This document shows, piece after piece, positions 45,076 through 55,106 of a stretch of DNA of 64,000 nucleotides (positions are counted from its first letter, which is position 1; each line of letters starts with the position of its first letter). The DNA lies in the NCBI RefSeq assembly GCF_034387475.1, contig NZ_JAXCIL010000001.1, forward strand, positions 1,736,001 to 1,800,000, given 5' to 3'. The notes under the pieces were generated by a model that ran no database searches, was not told where the DNA came from, and saw only the letters and a program-made list of their open reading frames with translations. This stretch comes from Pseudomonas sp. Teo4. Its GTDB lineage: Bacteria > Pseudomonadota > Gammaproteobacteria > Pseudomonadales > Pseudomonadaceae. The position numbers and the translations under genes are program-made.

Positions 45076-45954
45076 TTAGCTGCCCCAGACCTTCTGCGCG
45101 GCGGGCGCCTGCGCCAGAATCTGTGCGATGGCCGGGCCGATTTCCTCCACCTGCCAGCGCCGCCCGTGGTCCTGGGTGATGCCGGTGCGCCAACCATCGG
45201 CCAGCGAAATGCGCCCGCCCTGGCTTTCGAACACCTGCCCGGTCACCTGCGCGGAGGCTTCACTGCCCAGCCAGACCACCAGTGGCGCGACGTTCTCGGG
45301 TGCCCAGGCATCGAAACTGCCATCCTCCGGCGCCTTGACCACATCGGGCATGGCGCTTTCGGTCATGGCGGTGCGCGCAGCCGGTGCCAGTGCGTTGGCG
45401 GTGACGCCGTAACGGGCCAGTTCCGCCGCCTGCACCAGGGTCAGCGCAGCAATCCCGCCCTTGGCCGCTGAATAGTTGGACTGGCCAATCGACCCCTGCA
45501 ACCCGGCCCCGGAGCTGGTATTGATGATGCGCCCGGCCACCGGCGTGCCGGCCTTGGCCAGGTCGCGCCAGCGTCGGCCAAGGATATTCGCCAGGCAGTA
45601 ATGGCCCTTCAAATGCACCCGCATCACCAGGTCCCAGTCCTCTTCCGAGAGGCTGATGAACATGCGGTCGCGCAACACCCCGGCGTTGTTCACCAGCACA
45701 TGCACCTCACCGAAGGCCTCCAGCGCGGCATCGACGATGCGCTGGGCGCTCTCCAGGGTGGTGATGTCATCGCTGTTGCCGATGGCCTGGCCACCCGCTG
45801 CGCGGATCTCGCCCGCCACGTCTTGCGCCGCGTCGGCGCGAATGTCGTTGACCACCACCTGCGCGCCCTGCTCGGCGAACGCCAGCGCATAGGCGCGGCC
45901 CAGCCCGCCGCCAGCACCGGTGATGATCACCGTGCGGCCTTCACATATCGCCAT
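45076..45954 (-). CDS. SDR dehydrogenase (Hsd4/Rv3548c-like)
   Basis: A 292-aa SDR. TGAGGGLGRAYALAFAEQGA is at residues 12-31, followed by VLVNNAGVLRDRMFISLSEEDWD, NTSSGAGLQGSIGQSNYSAAKGG and an unusually long C-terminal section ending AQKVWGS. This combination is that of the SDR domain of multifunctional 17-beta-HSD type 4, and of the actinobacterial proteins encoded beside ipdAB. The likely step is oxidation of a beta-hydroxyacyl-CoA or hydroxysteroid intermediate. It is intact and sits between ipdF and fadA6. Confidence 0.8.
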   Translation of the reverse strand: MAICEGRTVIITGAGGGLGRAYALAFAEQGAQVVVNDIRADAAQDVAGEIRAAGGQAIGNSDDITTLESAQRIVDAALEAFGEVHVLVNNAGVLRDRMFISLSEEDWDLVMRVHLKGHYCLANILGRRWRDLAKAGTPVAGRIINTSSGAGLQGSIGQSNYSAAKGGIAALTLVQAAELARYGVTANALAPAARTAMTESAMPDVVKAPEDGSFDAWAPENVAPLVVWLGSEASAQVTGQVFESQGGRISLADGWRTGITQDHGRRWQVEEIGPAIAQILAQAPAAQKVWGS

Positions 45955-45991
45955 GTCTGACTCCTTTGACTGCTTGCTTGTAAGGTGCGCG

Positions 45992-47143
45992 CTACAGGCG
46001 CTCGATGATCGTCACGTTGGCCTGGCCGCCGCCTTCGCACATGGTCTGCAGGCCATAGCGGCCACCGCTGCACTCCAGTTCGTTGAGCAGCGTGGTGGTC
46101 AGCCGCGCACCCGTCGCGCCCAGCGGGTGGCCGAGGGCGATGGCGCCGCCGTTGACGTTGGTGCGTGCCGGGTCGTAGTCCAGCTCCTTGCTCCAGGCCA
46201 TCACAACCGAGGCGAAGGCTTCGTTGATTTCCACCCGGTCGATGTCGGCCATGCGCAGCCCCGTGCGCTGCAGGGCGCGGCGCGTGGCGGCGATGGGCGC
46301 GGTGAGGTGCCAGATCGGGTCGTCGCCCAGCACCGTCAGGTGGTGGATTCGCGCCCGGGGCGTCAGGTCGTAGCGCTTGAGCGCAGCTTGCGACACCACC
46401 AGCAACGCCGCCGAGGCATCGCAGGTCTGGCTCGACACCGCCGCAGTGATCGATGGAAACTGCGGGTCCACCGGCTGCAACTCGGCCATCTTCGCCAAGG
46501 TTGTCTGGCGCGGCGTTTCATCGTGGGTCAGCCCCAGATAGCCGACGATCTCGCGGGCAAAACGCCCACTTTCCATCGCCGCCAGCGCCCGCCGGTGGCT
46601 TTCCAGGGCAAACGCCTCCATGTCCTCGCGGCTGATCTGCCAATGGTCGGCAATGCGTTGGGCTGCGTAGAACTGATTCACCGGCTGGCCGCCGAAGCGC
46701 TTGTGCCAGCCTTCGCTGCCCGAGAACGGGTCGGCAAAGCCCAGCGGCTGCCCGGCCAGCATCGCCGAGGAAATCGGGATACGGGTCATGGTCTGCACCC
46801 CGCCCACCGCAACCACATCCTGGGTGCCACTCATCACAGCCTGTGCGGCGAAATGCAGGGCCTGTTGCGACGAGCCGCACTGGCGGTCCACGGTGGTGCC
46901 GGGCACCGACAGCGGCAGCCCGGCGGCCAGCCAGCTGGTGCGGGCGATATCGCCGGCCTGCGCACCAATGGTGTCGACGCAGCCGAAAATCACGTCGTCA
47001 TAGTCCTCGGCCGGGATGGCATTTCGCGCCACCAGCGCCTTGAGCACGTACGCCCCAAGGTCGATGGCATGCACCTCGGCCAGCGCGCCCTTGCGCTTGC
47101 CGGTAGGGCTGCGCAGCGCGTCAACGATATAGGCTTCTGGCAT
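45992..47143 (-). CDS. fadA6: Steroid thiolase, FadA6-like
   Basis: A 383-aa intact thiolase. It begins [19 protein letters not shown]; the catalytic cysteine is in [14 protein letters not shown] near residue 92; [14 protein letters not shown] and [10 protein letters not shown] give the other active-site residues; it ends [15 protein letters not shown]. These variants ([16 protein letters not shown]) are typical of FadA5/FadA6-type steroid thiolases. In the CD-ring pathway FadA6 acts after IpdAB. A GGAG site precedes its ATG and coincides with the end of the acyl-CoA dehydrogenase gene. Confidence 0.85.
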   Translation of the reverse strand: MPEAYIVDALRSPTGKRKGALAEVHAIDLGAYVLKALVARNAIPAEDYDDVIFGCVDTIGAQAGDIARTSWLAAGLPLSVPGTTVDRQCGSSQQALHFAAQAVMSGTQDVVAVGGVQTMTRIPISSAMLAGQPLGFADPFSGSEGWHKRFGGQPVNQFYAAQRIADHWQISREDMEAFALESHRRALAAMESGRFAREIVGYLGLTHDETPRQTTLAKMAELQPVDPQFPSITAAVSSQTCDASAALLVVSQAALKRYDLTPRARIHHLTVLGDDPIWHLTAPIAATRRALQRTGLRMADIDRVEINEAFASVVMAWSKELDYDPARTNVNGGAIALGHPLGATGARLTTTLLNELECSGGRYGLQTMCEGGGQANVTIIERL

Positions 47144-47146
47144 GGC

Positions 47147-48206
47147 TTACTCCTCGAAGGTATGCCCGGGCCCAGCCGGGCGCCGTCGGCGAACAAGTAG
47201 GCGCCGACGCGGGACTTGTGGAAACCGCGGTCGCCCCACGACGCATCCAGCGCCCAGGCCCGCTTCATGAACATCTGCAGGTCGACCTCCCAGGTGTACC
47301 CCATGGCGCCATGCACCTGGATACCTTTGCGGGCTGCCAGCCAGCTCGCCTCACAGCAGGCCAGACGGGCTTGCGACACCCATACCGAAGCGTCTGGCTC
47401 GTCATGGGGGCCAGGCCATGGGCGGCGCGGTACAGCACAGGTTTTGCCTGTTCGATCTGGCGCGCCACATCGGCCAGGTGGTGCTTGACCGCCTGGAAGC
47501 TGCCGATCGGCTTGCCGAACTGCTTGCGCTGAGCCACGTAGTCCACCGACAGGTCGAGCATGCGCTGGGCCAGGCCCAGCAGCTGCCCGGCCACCGACAG
47601 CGCGCCTCGGTCAAGCAGTTGCGCCTGCAGGCGGCGGCCTTGTTCGCCACTGGCCAACAGCGTTTGCGGGGTGGGGTTCCAGCTCACCTGGCCGAGCCGC
47701 CGCGAGGCATCGATGCTTGGGTTGGCCACCACATCTGCCGCTGCGCGCGGTACCAGGTGCAGGTCATCGCCATCGGGCAAAATCAGCACCTCGGCCAGTT
47801 GTGCATCACTCACCAGCGGGTTGATCGGGTGGCTGATCGCCAGGCGCACGCTGCCTTCTGCGATGCGCGGCAACAGCGCGGCGCGGGCCGGGTGCGCCGG
47901 GTCGAGGCCGGTCAGCAGGCCGGCGGCCACATAGGCCGTGTCGGCCAGCGAGTCTGGAATGGCGTAGTAGCCTAGCTCTTGGGTCATCAAGGCCCACGCC
48001 ACATCGTCCATGCCCAGGCCGCCCTCGGCCTCGGGCACCGACAGCGCGGTCAGGCCCTGGGCGGCGATGCGGTTACGCAGGTCGGGCGAGCGCCCGGCGT
48101 CGGTTTCCCAGATTTCCCGGAGCATTTCCGGGGCCGCCTCGGTCATCAGGAAACGGCTGATGGCTTCGCGAAACGCCAGCTGGTCATCGGTAAAAGTGAA
48201 GTCCAT
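47147..48206 (-). CDS. Acyl-CoA dehydrogenase, small partner subunit (two frame breaks)
   Basis: About 353 aa when repaired. It starts MDFTFTDDQLAFREAISRFL; the mid part LDRGALSVAGQLLGLAQRML and VAQRKQFGKPIGSFQAVKHHL and the C-terminal GIQVHGAMGYTWEVDLQMFM are intact. Breaks: the C run at 47406-47410 is one short in coding sense, and near 47164-47172 one missing base would yield the ending GHTFEE and a stop at 47147. The shorter length, and the lack of a MCAD-type Glu motif at the C-terminus, fit one chain of a heterotetrameric steroid acyl-CoA dehydrogenase whose partner is the next gene upstream. Confidence 0.78.
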
Positions 48207-48216
48207 GGCCTGTTCC

Positions 48217-49378
48217 TTACTTGGGCAGGCCGAGCATGCGCTCGGCGATGATGTTGCGCTGGATCTCGTTGGTGCCGGCATAGATCGGCCCAGACTGGGC
48301 GAACAGGAAGCCTTCCAGCCAGCCCGTCGCATCCCCGGCCGCCGGCGCGCAGGCCAGCAGCTCGCCACGGGCGCCGAGCAGGCGCATGGCGGTTTCGTGC
48401 ATCTTCAGGTCAAGCTCGGACCAGATGATCTTGTTGATGCTCGACTCGGCGCCAATCTGCTCGCCCCGGCCAAGCCGCCCGACCGTGTGATAGGCCGACA
48501 AGGCATAGGCTTCGGCGCCCATCCAGCAGTCGAGCACCGCGTCCTTCAGGCCCGGGTCGCGCGCGGCGCTTTCGGGGTTGGCCTTGAACAATTCCACCAG
48601 CTTGCGTGCGGTGTGCTGGAAGCGTGCCGGCGAGCGCAGCAACAGGCCGCGCTCGAAACCAGCGGTGGCCATCGCCACATGCCAGCCCTGCCCTTCGGCA
48701 CCGATGCGGTTGGCCACCGGCACGCGCACGTCGTCGAAGAACACCTCGGCGAACGCGTCCTTGCCGTTGAGCGCCTTGATCGGGCGAATGCTCACCCCCG
48801 GCGCGTCCAGCGGCACCATCAGGAAGGACAAGCCGTGGTGGCGGCTGGAACCCGGTTCGCTGCGGAACAGGCCGAACAGCCAATCGGCGAAAATCGCCCG
48901 GGTCGACCAGGTTTTCTGGCCGTTGAGCACATAGTGGTCGCCATCGAGCGACGCCTTGCTGGTGATCGCCGCCATGTCGGAGCCGGCATTGGGTTCGGAC
49001 CAACCCTGGGCCCACATGTCGAGGCTCGCCGCCATGCGTGGCAAGAACCTGCGTTTCTGCTCGGCCGTGCCGAACTCCATCAGGGTTGGCCCGAGCAGCA
49101 GCTGGCCATTCTGGTTGACCCGCATCGGGGCACCGGCGCCGTAGTATTCCTCTTCGAAGATCAGCCACTCGGTCAGGTCGCAACCACGCCCACCCAGGTC
49201 GGCGGGCCACATCACCATCGACCAGCGGCTCTCGAACAGCTTGGCCTCCCAGGCCGGTGCTGTTCGAAACCCTCACGGGTGTCGTAGCTGGCCAGCGGCT
49301 CGCGGGCATGTTGTGCGCAAGCCAGGCGCGCACTTCGGCGCGAAATGCCTGCTGTTTGGGGGTATAGGTCAGTTGCAT
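48217..49378 (-). CDS. Acyl-CoA dehydrogenase, large partner subunit (two frame breaks)
   Basis: About 387 aa after repair. It begins MQLTYTPKQQAFRAEVRAWL and continues REPLASYDTREGFEQHRAW and FESRWSMVMWPADLGGRG. FAD-contact motif is QGWSEPNAGSDMAAITS, followed by YVLNGQKTWSTRAIFADW. The C-terminus is YAGTNEIQRNIIAERMLGLPK. The residue before GT is Ala rather than the Glu of MCAD, so catalysis must use a base elsewhere, as in other steroid ACADs. Breaks: 49304-49306 and 49254-49257, one base short each. It forms a pair with the small partner gene 10 bp downstream. Confidence 0.8.
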
Positions 49379-49387
49379 GGCGTTCCC

Positions 49388-50140
49388 TCAGAACTTCGCG
49401 TCGCGTTTTTCGACGAAGGCCCGGCGGGTTTCTGCCGAGTCGGGGCTGGTGTAGGCCTGCAGGGTAAAACCCTGCTCCCAGCGGTATTTGTCTTCCAGGT
49501 TGCCGTCCTCTATGCCGTTCAGGGCCTCTTTGGCCAGGCGAATCATCGCCGGGCTCTTGGCGGCGATACGCGCGGCAATCTCAAGCGCGGTTTCACGCAA
49601 TTGCGCTTTGGGCACCACCTGCTCGATGAAGCCGTAAGCCTGGGCCTCCTTTGCGCCGATGGCGGCGCCGGTGAAGAACAGGTAACGGACCTTCTGCACC
49701 GGGAACAGGCGTTGCAGGTGCGCACCGCCGCCCATGGCGCCACGGTCGACTTCCGGCAAGGCGAAGGTCGCGCAGTCGGCGGCGACGACGATGTCAGCCG
49801 CGCCGGTGATACCGATGCCGCCGCCCAGCACGAAGCCATGCACGGCGACGATCACCGGCACCGGGTTGCGGTGCACGGCCTTGAAGGTTTCGTAGTTGCC
49901 GGCGTTGACCTCGACGATGCGCTCGGGGTGGGCATCCAGTTCCTTGATATCGACCCCGGCGCAGAAGCCTCGGCCTTCGGCACGGATCACGATCACCCGC
50001 ACTTCAGGGTTGGCGCCCAGGGCATTGATGTGCGCCGCCAGGGCGCGCCATTGCTGGCTGTCGAGGGCATTGACCGGTGGCTTGTCGATCACAAGCTCCG
50101 CGACCCTCTGGTCGATCTGTGTGGTAAAGGCCGAAGTCAT
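49388..50140 (-). CDS. echA20: Crotonase-fold hydrolase, EchA20-like
   Basis: A 250-aa crotonase. It starts MTSAFTTQIDQRVAELVIDK; oxyanion-hole motifs are GRGFCAGVDIKELDAH and HGFVLGGGIGITGAADIV; the substrate loop is PEVDRGAMGGGAHLQRLF. Length and the GAMGG segment match EchA20 (247 aa in M. tuberculosis), which hydrolyses ring D of HIEC-CoA to give COCHEA-CoA. The ATG at 50140 overlaps the ipdC stop (ATGA), so I use it rather than an upstream frame. Intact. Confidence 0.83.
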   Translation of the reverse strand: MTSAFTTQIDQRVAELVIDKPPVNALDSQQWRALAAHINALGANPEVRVIVIRAEGRGFCAGVDIKELDAHPERIVEVNAGNYETFKAVHRNPVPVIVAVHGFVLGGGIGITGAADIVVAADCATFALPEVDRGAMGGGAHLQRLFPVQKVRYLFFTGAAIGAKEAQAYGFIEQVVPKAQLRETALEIAARIAAKSPAMIRLAKEALNGIEDGNLEDKYRWEQGFTLQAYTSPDSAETRRAFVEKRDAKF

Positions 50141-51261
50141 GAACGTGCTCCACTGAGGACGGGTTGGTCGTTGGGGGTTGCCTGCACAGGCTCCGGGCAA
50201 CGGGCAAGCAAGTCATCCAGGCACTGCGCGGCTTCGGCGGCGATGCCTTCGATCACTTCGCGGCAGGTCAGCAAATCGCCAATGGCCGCCGCCACCTGGC
50301 CGCTGGGCAGGATGCCGTCGTCCGGCAGGCCGTCGACCATCGAACGTTGCAGCAGCACCGGCTGGTTGGCGGCCATGACCACCTGGGACAAGGCCGACGG
50401 GTCTTCACGCAGCGAACGCACGAACACCTTGCCCATGTGCGCCAGGCTCATGCCGGTCTGTTGTTTCCACTGCCAGGCACTGCCCAGGGCAATGCGCAGG
50501 CGGCCGAACGGCCCGGCCTGCTCCAGGCGGTTGATGAAGCGGTTTTCGATCATGCGGTGGCGCATGCCGTCCACCGCCGTGGTCACCCGCACCTGTTGCG
50601 GGTCGTTGACCTTCAGGTAACGCGCCAAGGTGGCCGAGGGCGTGGGGGATTCGCGGGTCATCAGGAACCGCGTGCCCATGGCGATACCGCTGCCACCGGC
50701 GGCCAGCACCGAGGCAAGGCCGCGCCCGGTGGAATGCCCGCCCGCCGCGATCACCGGCACCCGCACGGCGGCCAGCACCTGTGGCAACAGAATCGTGCCG
50801 GGCACGCCACCGGTATGGCCACCGCCCTCGCCCGCTTGCAGAGTGATCAGGTCGGCGCCCAGTTCCTGGGCCTTGAGCGCATGCTTGACGGCGCCGACGG
50901 TGGGTATGCAAAGCACCCCGGCCGCCTTGAAGCGGGCGATGGTTTGCGCATCCGGCCCGCGCCCGTAGCTGACAGCGCGCAGGCGATAACGAATGGCCAG
51001 GTCGACGCATTGGTCCGCGTTGTCCTGGAACATGTGAAAGTTCAGGCCAAAGTTGCTGCCGCCGGTGGCCTCGATCACCTTGCGGATCTCGCCTTCCAGC
51101 GCATCGGCGGCAATGGTTGCCCCGGCCAGGAAGCCAAAGCCCCCGGCCTGGGTGGTGGCGATCACCAGGTTGGCGTCGGACACCCAGCCCATGGCGGTCT
51201 GCACGATGGGGTAGCGACAGCCCAGCGCCTGGGTCAGTGGCGTGTTCATCCAGCGGTTCAT
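50137..51261 (-). CDS. ipdC: Flavin-dependent oxidoreductase IpdC (nitronate monooxygenase-like)
   Basis: A 374-aa TIM-barrel FMN protein of the NPD/2-nitropropane dioxygenase fold. It starts MNRWMNTPLTQALGCRYPIVQTAMGWVSD; other family motifs are GGFGFLAGATIAADAL, CIPTVGAVKHALKAQELGADLITLQAGEGGGHTG and VIAAGGHSTGRGLASVLAAGG. In steroid degraders IpdC together with IpdF transforms 5-hydroxy-HIC-CoA. Its start overlaps the stop of the upstream hydratase (TGATG) once that gene's missing base is restored. Intact, with echA20 overlapping its stop. Confidence 0.82.
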   Translation of the reverse strand: MNRWMNTPLTQALGCRYPIVQTAMGWVSDANLVIATTQAGGFGFLAGATIAADALEGEIRKVIEATGGSNFGLNFHMFQDNADQCVDLAIRYRLRAVSYGRGPDAQTIARFKAAGVLCIPTVGAVKHALKAQELGADLITLQAGEGGGHTGGVPGTILLPQVLAAVRVPVIAAGGHSTGRGLASVLAAGGSGIAMGTRFLMTRESPTPSATLARYLKVNDPQQVRVTTAVDGMRHRMIENRFINRLEQAGPFGRLRIALGSAWQWKQQTGMSLAHMGKVFVRSLREDPSALSQVVMAANQPVLLQRSMVDGLPDDGILPSGQVAAAIGDLLTCREVIEGIAAEAAQCLDDLLARCPEPVQATPNDQPVLSGARS

Positions 51262-52174
51262 CAACGGCCCCTTCAGGCTGCGCCGCCTGCTTGTTGGCCT
51301 GGGCCATGCCCTTGGCGTCGAAGCCGCCGAGCTTGTCGCCGGACAGCAGTTCGTTGTGGGCATGGGCGAAGTGGTGCCAGGCGAATGCCGCATCCATGGC
51401 CGCACGCTTGCCTTGCAGGTCTTCGACGTGGTTGATCGCCTGCTTGGTCAGGGCCAGGCCCATGCGCGGCTGGCGTGCGATACCTGCGGCCAGCGCGTAG
51501 GTAGCGGCCTCCAGCTCATCGCGCGGCACCACGCGGTTGACCATGCCCATCTGGTAGGCGCGCTCGGCGCTCATGCGGTCGCCACAGAACAAAAATTCCT
51601 TGGCGATGCGCGGGTTCAGCTCATACGGGTGGGCAAAGTACTCGACGCCAGGAATGCCCATGCGCACCACCGGGTCCTGGAAGAACGCGTCGTCGCTGGC
51701 GACGATCAAGTCGCATACCCAGGCCAGCATCAAACCGCCCGCCACGCAGGCGCCATGGACCATGGCAATGGTCGGCTTGGGCAGCTCGCGCCAGCGTCGG
51801 CACATGCCCAGGTACACTTCCTGCTCGCGGGCATACAGCTGCTCGCCGCCCGGTTTGTTGGTGTGGTCCCACCACAAATGCGCCCGTTCGAACGGCTTGT
51901 TGATGTCGCGCCCGGGCGTGCCGATGTCATGGCCTGCGGAAAAATGCCGGCCATTGCCGCGCAGCACGATGACCTTGACGCTGTCGTCGTCCACCGCCTG
52001 GCGCAAGGCGGCGTCCAGGGCGTAGGTCATCTGCGAGTTCTGTGCGTTGTTGAAGCCTGGGCGGTTGAGCGTGACCGTTGCAATGCCGTCGGCCACCTCG
52101 TACAGCACCGGCTGTTGGGTTTCATAGACTGCGTTGTCTTCGCGGGTAACGAACTGGCTGTCGCTGCTGTGCAT
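51261..52174 (-). CDS. Enoyl-CoA hydratase (frame break near the end)
   Basis: About 304 aa. It begins MHSSDSQFVTREDNAVYETQ with a GGAGG ribosome site; crotonase motifs are GRHFSAGHDIGTPG (first oxyanion region) and HGACVAGGLMLAWVCDLIVASDD (second), with a DAAFAWHHFAHAHNELLSGDKLGGFDAKG tail common in EchA19-like proteins. As sequenced the frame runs on into the next gene. A single missing G in the run 51268-51271 makes it end as PEGGR-stop at 51261, exactly overlapping the ipdC start. It probably hydrates a steroid-derived enoyl-CoA. Confidence 0.82.
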
Positions 52175-52184
52175 GGTCGCCTCC

Positions 52185-52982
52185 TCAGGCCGGGCGGATG
52201 CCGGGCGGGTTGCCCTTGATCGCGGCGGCGCGCAGGCCGTGGGGGTCAAGGCGACGGATCAGCGCCAGCTGTTCGGCCGTTGGGTGGGCGGTTTCGCGCA
52301 CCTGTGCAGAGCGCAACAACGGGAAGCCGGTCTTGTCCTGAACTTCGTCGAAACTCACGCCTGGGTGCAGCGTGCGCACCTGCACGGCGCGCTCTGGCCC
52401 TTCAAAGTCCAGGGTGCAGAGGTCGGTGATGACCTGGCGGATGTCCATCAGGTCACGCCGCGCCCCCTCAGGCCAGCGCTCGGCCTTGAAGCCCACGCCG
52501 GACACCATGTCCACTTCGCCACTGACGAACACCCGGGTGTTGTGGTTGGGCACGAAGAACGAGTTGATGTGGTTGATGCTGTTGCCCGGCAGCCCGCGCA
52601 CGCCCAGGATTGCGGTTTTCGGCTTTTGGTAGTCGCCCACGCAGGACAGGTTGGTCTGGCCCCAGCGGTCGATCTGGGTCGGCCCGATCATCGCGTGGCG
52701 ACGGCCACCCCAGACGCACTCGAACACCCGCTCGAACGACATGTAACCGCTGTAGCGCGCAACATGCTCGCCGCGCGGGCCCAGTGGCAGCGGCTCTTCG
52801 ACCAGAAACGCCTCGCTGTCGGTCATCAGCAGTTCCGGGCTATGGGTAAGCTTGGCCAGGCTCGCGCCCAGGCGGGGAATCACGCCCAGGCCCGAGGCGA
52901 TCACCTCGCCATTGCCGCGCCACGCTTCAGAGGCGGCGACGATCATCAGCTCGGCCAGGGTGAAATCACAGGTAGCAGACAT
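52185..52982 (-). CDS. ipdB: CoA-transferase-fold hydrolase beta subunit, IpdB
   Basis: A 265-aa protein of the class I CoA-transferase beta fold. It begins MSATCDFTLAELMIVAASEAWRG; family motifs are EEPLPLGPRGEHVARYSGYM, GPTQIDRWGQTNLSCVGDY, SFFVPNHNTRVFVSGEVDMVSG and RTLHPGVSFDEVQ. With IpdA it forms the heterotetramer that opens ring C of COCHEA-CoA hydrolytically. The ATG at 52982 has GAGGAG eight bases upstream; a GTG nine bases earlier is too close to it. Intact. Confidence 0.87.
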   Translation of the reverse strand: MSATCDFTLAELMIVAASEAWRGNGEVIASGLGVIPRLGASLAKLTHSPELLMTDSEAFLVEEPLPLGPRGEHVARYSGYMSFERVFECVWGGRRHAMIGPTQIDRWGQTNLSCVGDYQKPKTAILGVRGLPGNSINHINSFFVPNHNTRVFVSGEVDMVSGVGFKAERWPEGARRDLMDIRQVITDLCTLDFEGPERAVQVRTLHPGVSFDEVQDKTGFPLLRSAQVRETAHPTAEQLALIRRLDPHGLRAAAIKGNPPGIRPA

Positions 52983-52994
52983 GCTTGGCACTCC

Positions 52995-53870
52995 TCAGAA
53001 CACGGGTAAAGGCAAGGCGCCCATGCGCGCGGCACCGCCGTTTTGCGCTTGATAGGCCTGCTCGCCGCCGGCCACGCAGGCCTCGAAATACTGTTGCCAG
53101 CCGTTCTCTTCCTGGCTGCTGGCGACGTAGCGCTTGAGGTGTTCCAGGTCCCAGCCGTAGTCCGACGGGCACGAGGTCGGGTGAGCGCCCAGCGGCGCGT
53201 GCACAACACCCGTCACCAGGTAACGCTCGAAGGTGTTGAAGCGGGCCTGGTCGGCATCCAGCGACAGGCGCTCTTCCAGCCGTTCGCACGAGACGAAGCA
53301 CTGCTGGGCGGCACGGGCGAACAGGTGGTCGAAGTACGGGTCCGGGCCGGTCACCAGGCAGTTGCCCAGGCGGTCGGCGACGTTGACGTGCAGGAACGCC
53401 ACATCCAGGTTCAGCGCCGGCATCGCCAGCAGCACCTCGCCGTCGTCATAAGGTGAACGCACGGTCTTCAGCGAAGGGTTCAATCGCGTCACATCGGTGG
53501 CCAGGCCACAGCGGGTCGGCAGGAACGGCAAGCGCATGCCGGCGGCCCGCAGGCCCCACTGGAACATGCCCTCGTCGAGTTCCATCAGCTCCAGCTCGCC
53601 GGCCTCACGTGCCTTGCGGTAGTAGGGTTCGAGGGGGATGGCGTCGAGCGTGGCGAAACCGAACACCAGTTTGCGCACCTTGCCGGCGGCGCACAGCATG
53701 CCCACCTCCGGGCCGCCATAGGCCACCACGGTCAGGTCCTTGACTGGCGAGCGCAATATCTCGCGGACGATCGCCATCGGCTTGCGCCGCGGGCCCCAGC
53801 CACCGAAGCCGATGGTCATGCCGTCGCGCAACTGGGCGACCGCGTCGGCTGCTGTCAGTTGTTTGTTCAT
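52995..53870 (-). CDS. ipdA: CoA-transferase-fold hydrolase alpha subunit, IpdA
   Basis: A 291-aa class I CoA-transferase alpha chain. It begins MNKQLTAADAVAQLRDGMTI; GFGGWGPRRKPMAIVREILR follows, and the segment LMELDEGMFQWGLRAAG carries the candidate active-site Glu known in IpdA. VNVADRLGNCLVTGPDPYFDH is also conserved. It acts with IpdB on the last steroid ring. It lies second in the long operon, 14 bp after hsaC and 12 bp before ipdB. No frame break. Confidence 0.87.
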   Translation of the reverse strand: MNKQLTAADAVAQLRDGMTIGFGGWGPRRKPMAIVREILRSPVKDLTVVAYGGPEVGMLCAAGKVRKLVFGFATLDAIPLEPYYRKAREAGELELMELDEGMFQWGLRAAGMRLPFLPTRCGLATDVTRLNPSLKTVRSPYDDGEVLLAMPALNLDVAFLHVNVADRLGNCLVTGPDPYFDHLFARAAQQCFVSCERLEERLSLDADQARFNTFERYLVTGVVHAPLGAHPTSCPSDYGWDLEHLKRYVASSQEENGWQQYFEACVAGGEQAYQAQNGGAARMGALPLPVF

Positions 53871-53884
53871 GTGCTAGTTGCTCC

Positions 53885-54774
53885 TTACTGGCGGCCGACG
53901 GAGAAGTCGTGGCCCCAAATGCTCACGCGGGTGAACTCGAACGCCGAGTGCTCGGCCCAGTCGACCTGCAACCCGCCAAAGCCGTATTCCAGGTCAAAGC
54001 CGGACGGCGTCTTCATGTAGAAACTGGTCATGCGGTCGTTCAGGTGCTGGCCCAGGGTGGCCGACAGCTGCCCGCCATGGGCTTGCAGACGGTCATGGGC
54101 GCGGCCGACCTCGGTCATCGAGTCGACCTCCACCATCACGTGCACGCAGCCCGATGGCACCGGGTACTCGGCCAGGGCCAGGCTGTGGTGACGGGCATTG
54201 CGGCAGTGCAGGAAGTGAATGCGCACGGGCGGCGCCGCCGGGTCGGGACGGAAGTTGAAGATGTCCGACAGGCCAAAGCCGAGCACGTCCTTGGCGAAGG
54301 CCAGCGTCGCGTCGAAGTCCGGTGCGGGCAGCACGGTATGGCCAAGCCCCATGTCCCCGGTGATGAAGCGCGGTACCCCCTGGGGCGACACGAACGGCAG
54401 ACAGTCGGAGCGGTGCCCCAGCTCAGCTCATGCTGGTTGCCGGACGGGTCGGTCACCGTCACCAGCGCCTGCACGCCACGCTGCTCGATGGCGTCGGCAG
54501 TGCCGACCTGCCAGTGCACGCCACGGCTTTCAAGGTGTTCCAACGCCTGGTTGAACGCCTGCTCCGAGGCCAGCTCCCAGCCGCTGGCCAGGTAGCGAGG
54601 CGAATCGCCCTCGACGACCAGCATGCGGAACGGGCGCTCGTCCATCTTCACGTACAGGCCGCCGCCGGGTGCTGGCTGTACCTGCATGCCGAGCACATCT
54701 TCGGCGTAGCGTTGCCACTGGCTGAGGTTCTCGATCTGCGAGACGAAGTAGCTCAAGCCGCGTATGTCGATCAT
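53885..54774 (-). CDS. hsaC: Extradiol catechol dioxygenase, HsaC/TesB-like (frame break)
   Basis: About 296 aa after repair, a type I extradiol dioxygenase with two VOC domains. The first starts MIDIRGLSYFVSQIENLSQW. The catalytic C-terminal domain shows GLGHTVLPAPDFDATLAF (first His ligand), ARHHSLALAEYPVP (second) and FDLEYGFGG (Glu). This is the meta-cleavage enzyme for 3,4-DHSA, the aromatised ring A product of steroid breakdown. The break is at the G run 54416-54419 (one short): the tail of the N-terminal frame (HELSWG) should continue HRSDCLPFVS. It leads the longest operon of the cluster and has box D 66 bp upstream. Confidence 0.85.
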
Positions 54775-54839
54775 GCCGGTGTTCCTCCTGGCTCAAATCG
54801 TTGCCTGGGGAACATTGTGCAAAGCGCGGTGGCGGGGCT

Positions 54840-54860
54840 CATCGTCCGTTGAGACTACGC
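54840..54860. promoter_or_regulatory. Steroid-cluster box D (hsaC / acyl-CoA dehydrogenase divergent region)
   Basis: CATC-GTCC-GTTG-AGAC-TACGC. It begins 66 bp upstream of the hsaC start and is also 247 bp upstream of the divergent acyl-CoA dehydrogenase. It keeps the left half-site perfectly and differs by one base in the right one. Confidence 0.65.
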
Positions 54861-54949
54861 ACCTTGTGGGCCGCTGCGGGCGGGTGGCCTAGTCCGTTTC
54901 AATGATTCGCCGAAAAGACTCTGCTCCCTATGCTCGTTGTGCCGTCTGT

Positions 54950-55070
54950 AGAGGGGCCGCGGCGCGGCCCATCGCAGGCTTCGCCAGCTCCCACCGACAC
55001 CACGCCGCAGTTGTTTTCCTGTGGGAGCTGGCAAAGCCTGCGATGGGCTGCAAAGCAGCCCCGACCTACA
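54950..55070. repeat. REP-type palindromic element pair
   Basis: CGCAGGCTTCGCCAGCTCCCAC is answered by GTGGGAGCTGGCAAAGCCTGCG about 30 bp later, flanked by GGCCGC...GCGGCC and GGCTGC...GCAGCC stems. It lies between divergent genes, an unusual position for a REP. Confidence 0.75.
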
Positions 55071-55106
55071 CGCGGGCTCCCTTTCGCCCAGCACCGAGAC
55101 GCCTCC

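Larger units (their letters stand above)
54775..55106. other. Divergent intergenic region with box D and a REP element
   Basis: About 332 bp between hsaC and an acyl-CoA dehydrogenase gene running in the opposite direction. It holds box D (54840-54860) and a REP pair (54950-55070). An in-frame upstream extension of the rightward gene crosses the REP and is not protein-like. Confidence 0.6.

Noticed and set aside
50405..52249. A 614-aa enoyl-CoA hydratase with a novel C-terminal domain
   Set aside because: The C-terminal part is an out-of-frame reading of ipdC. One missing G at 51268-51271 removes the true stop.
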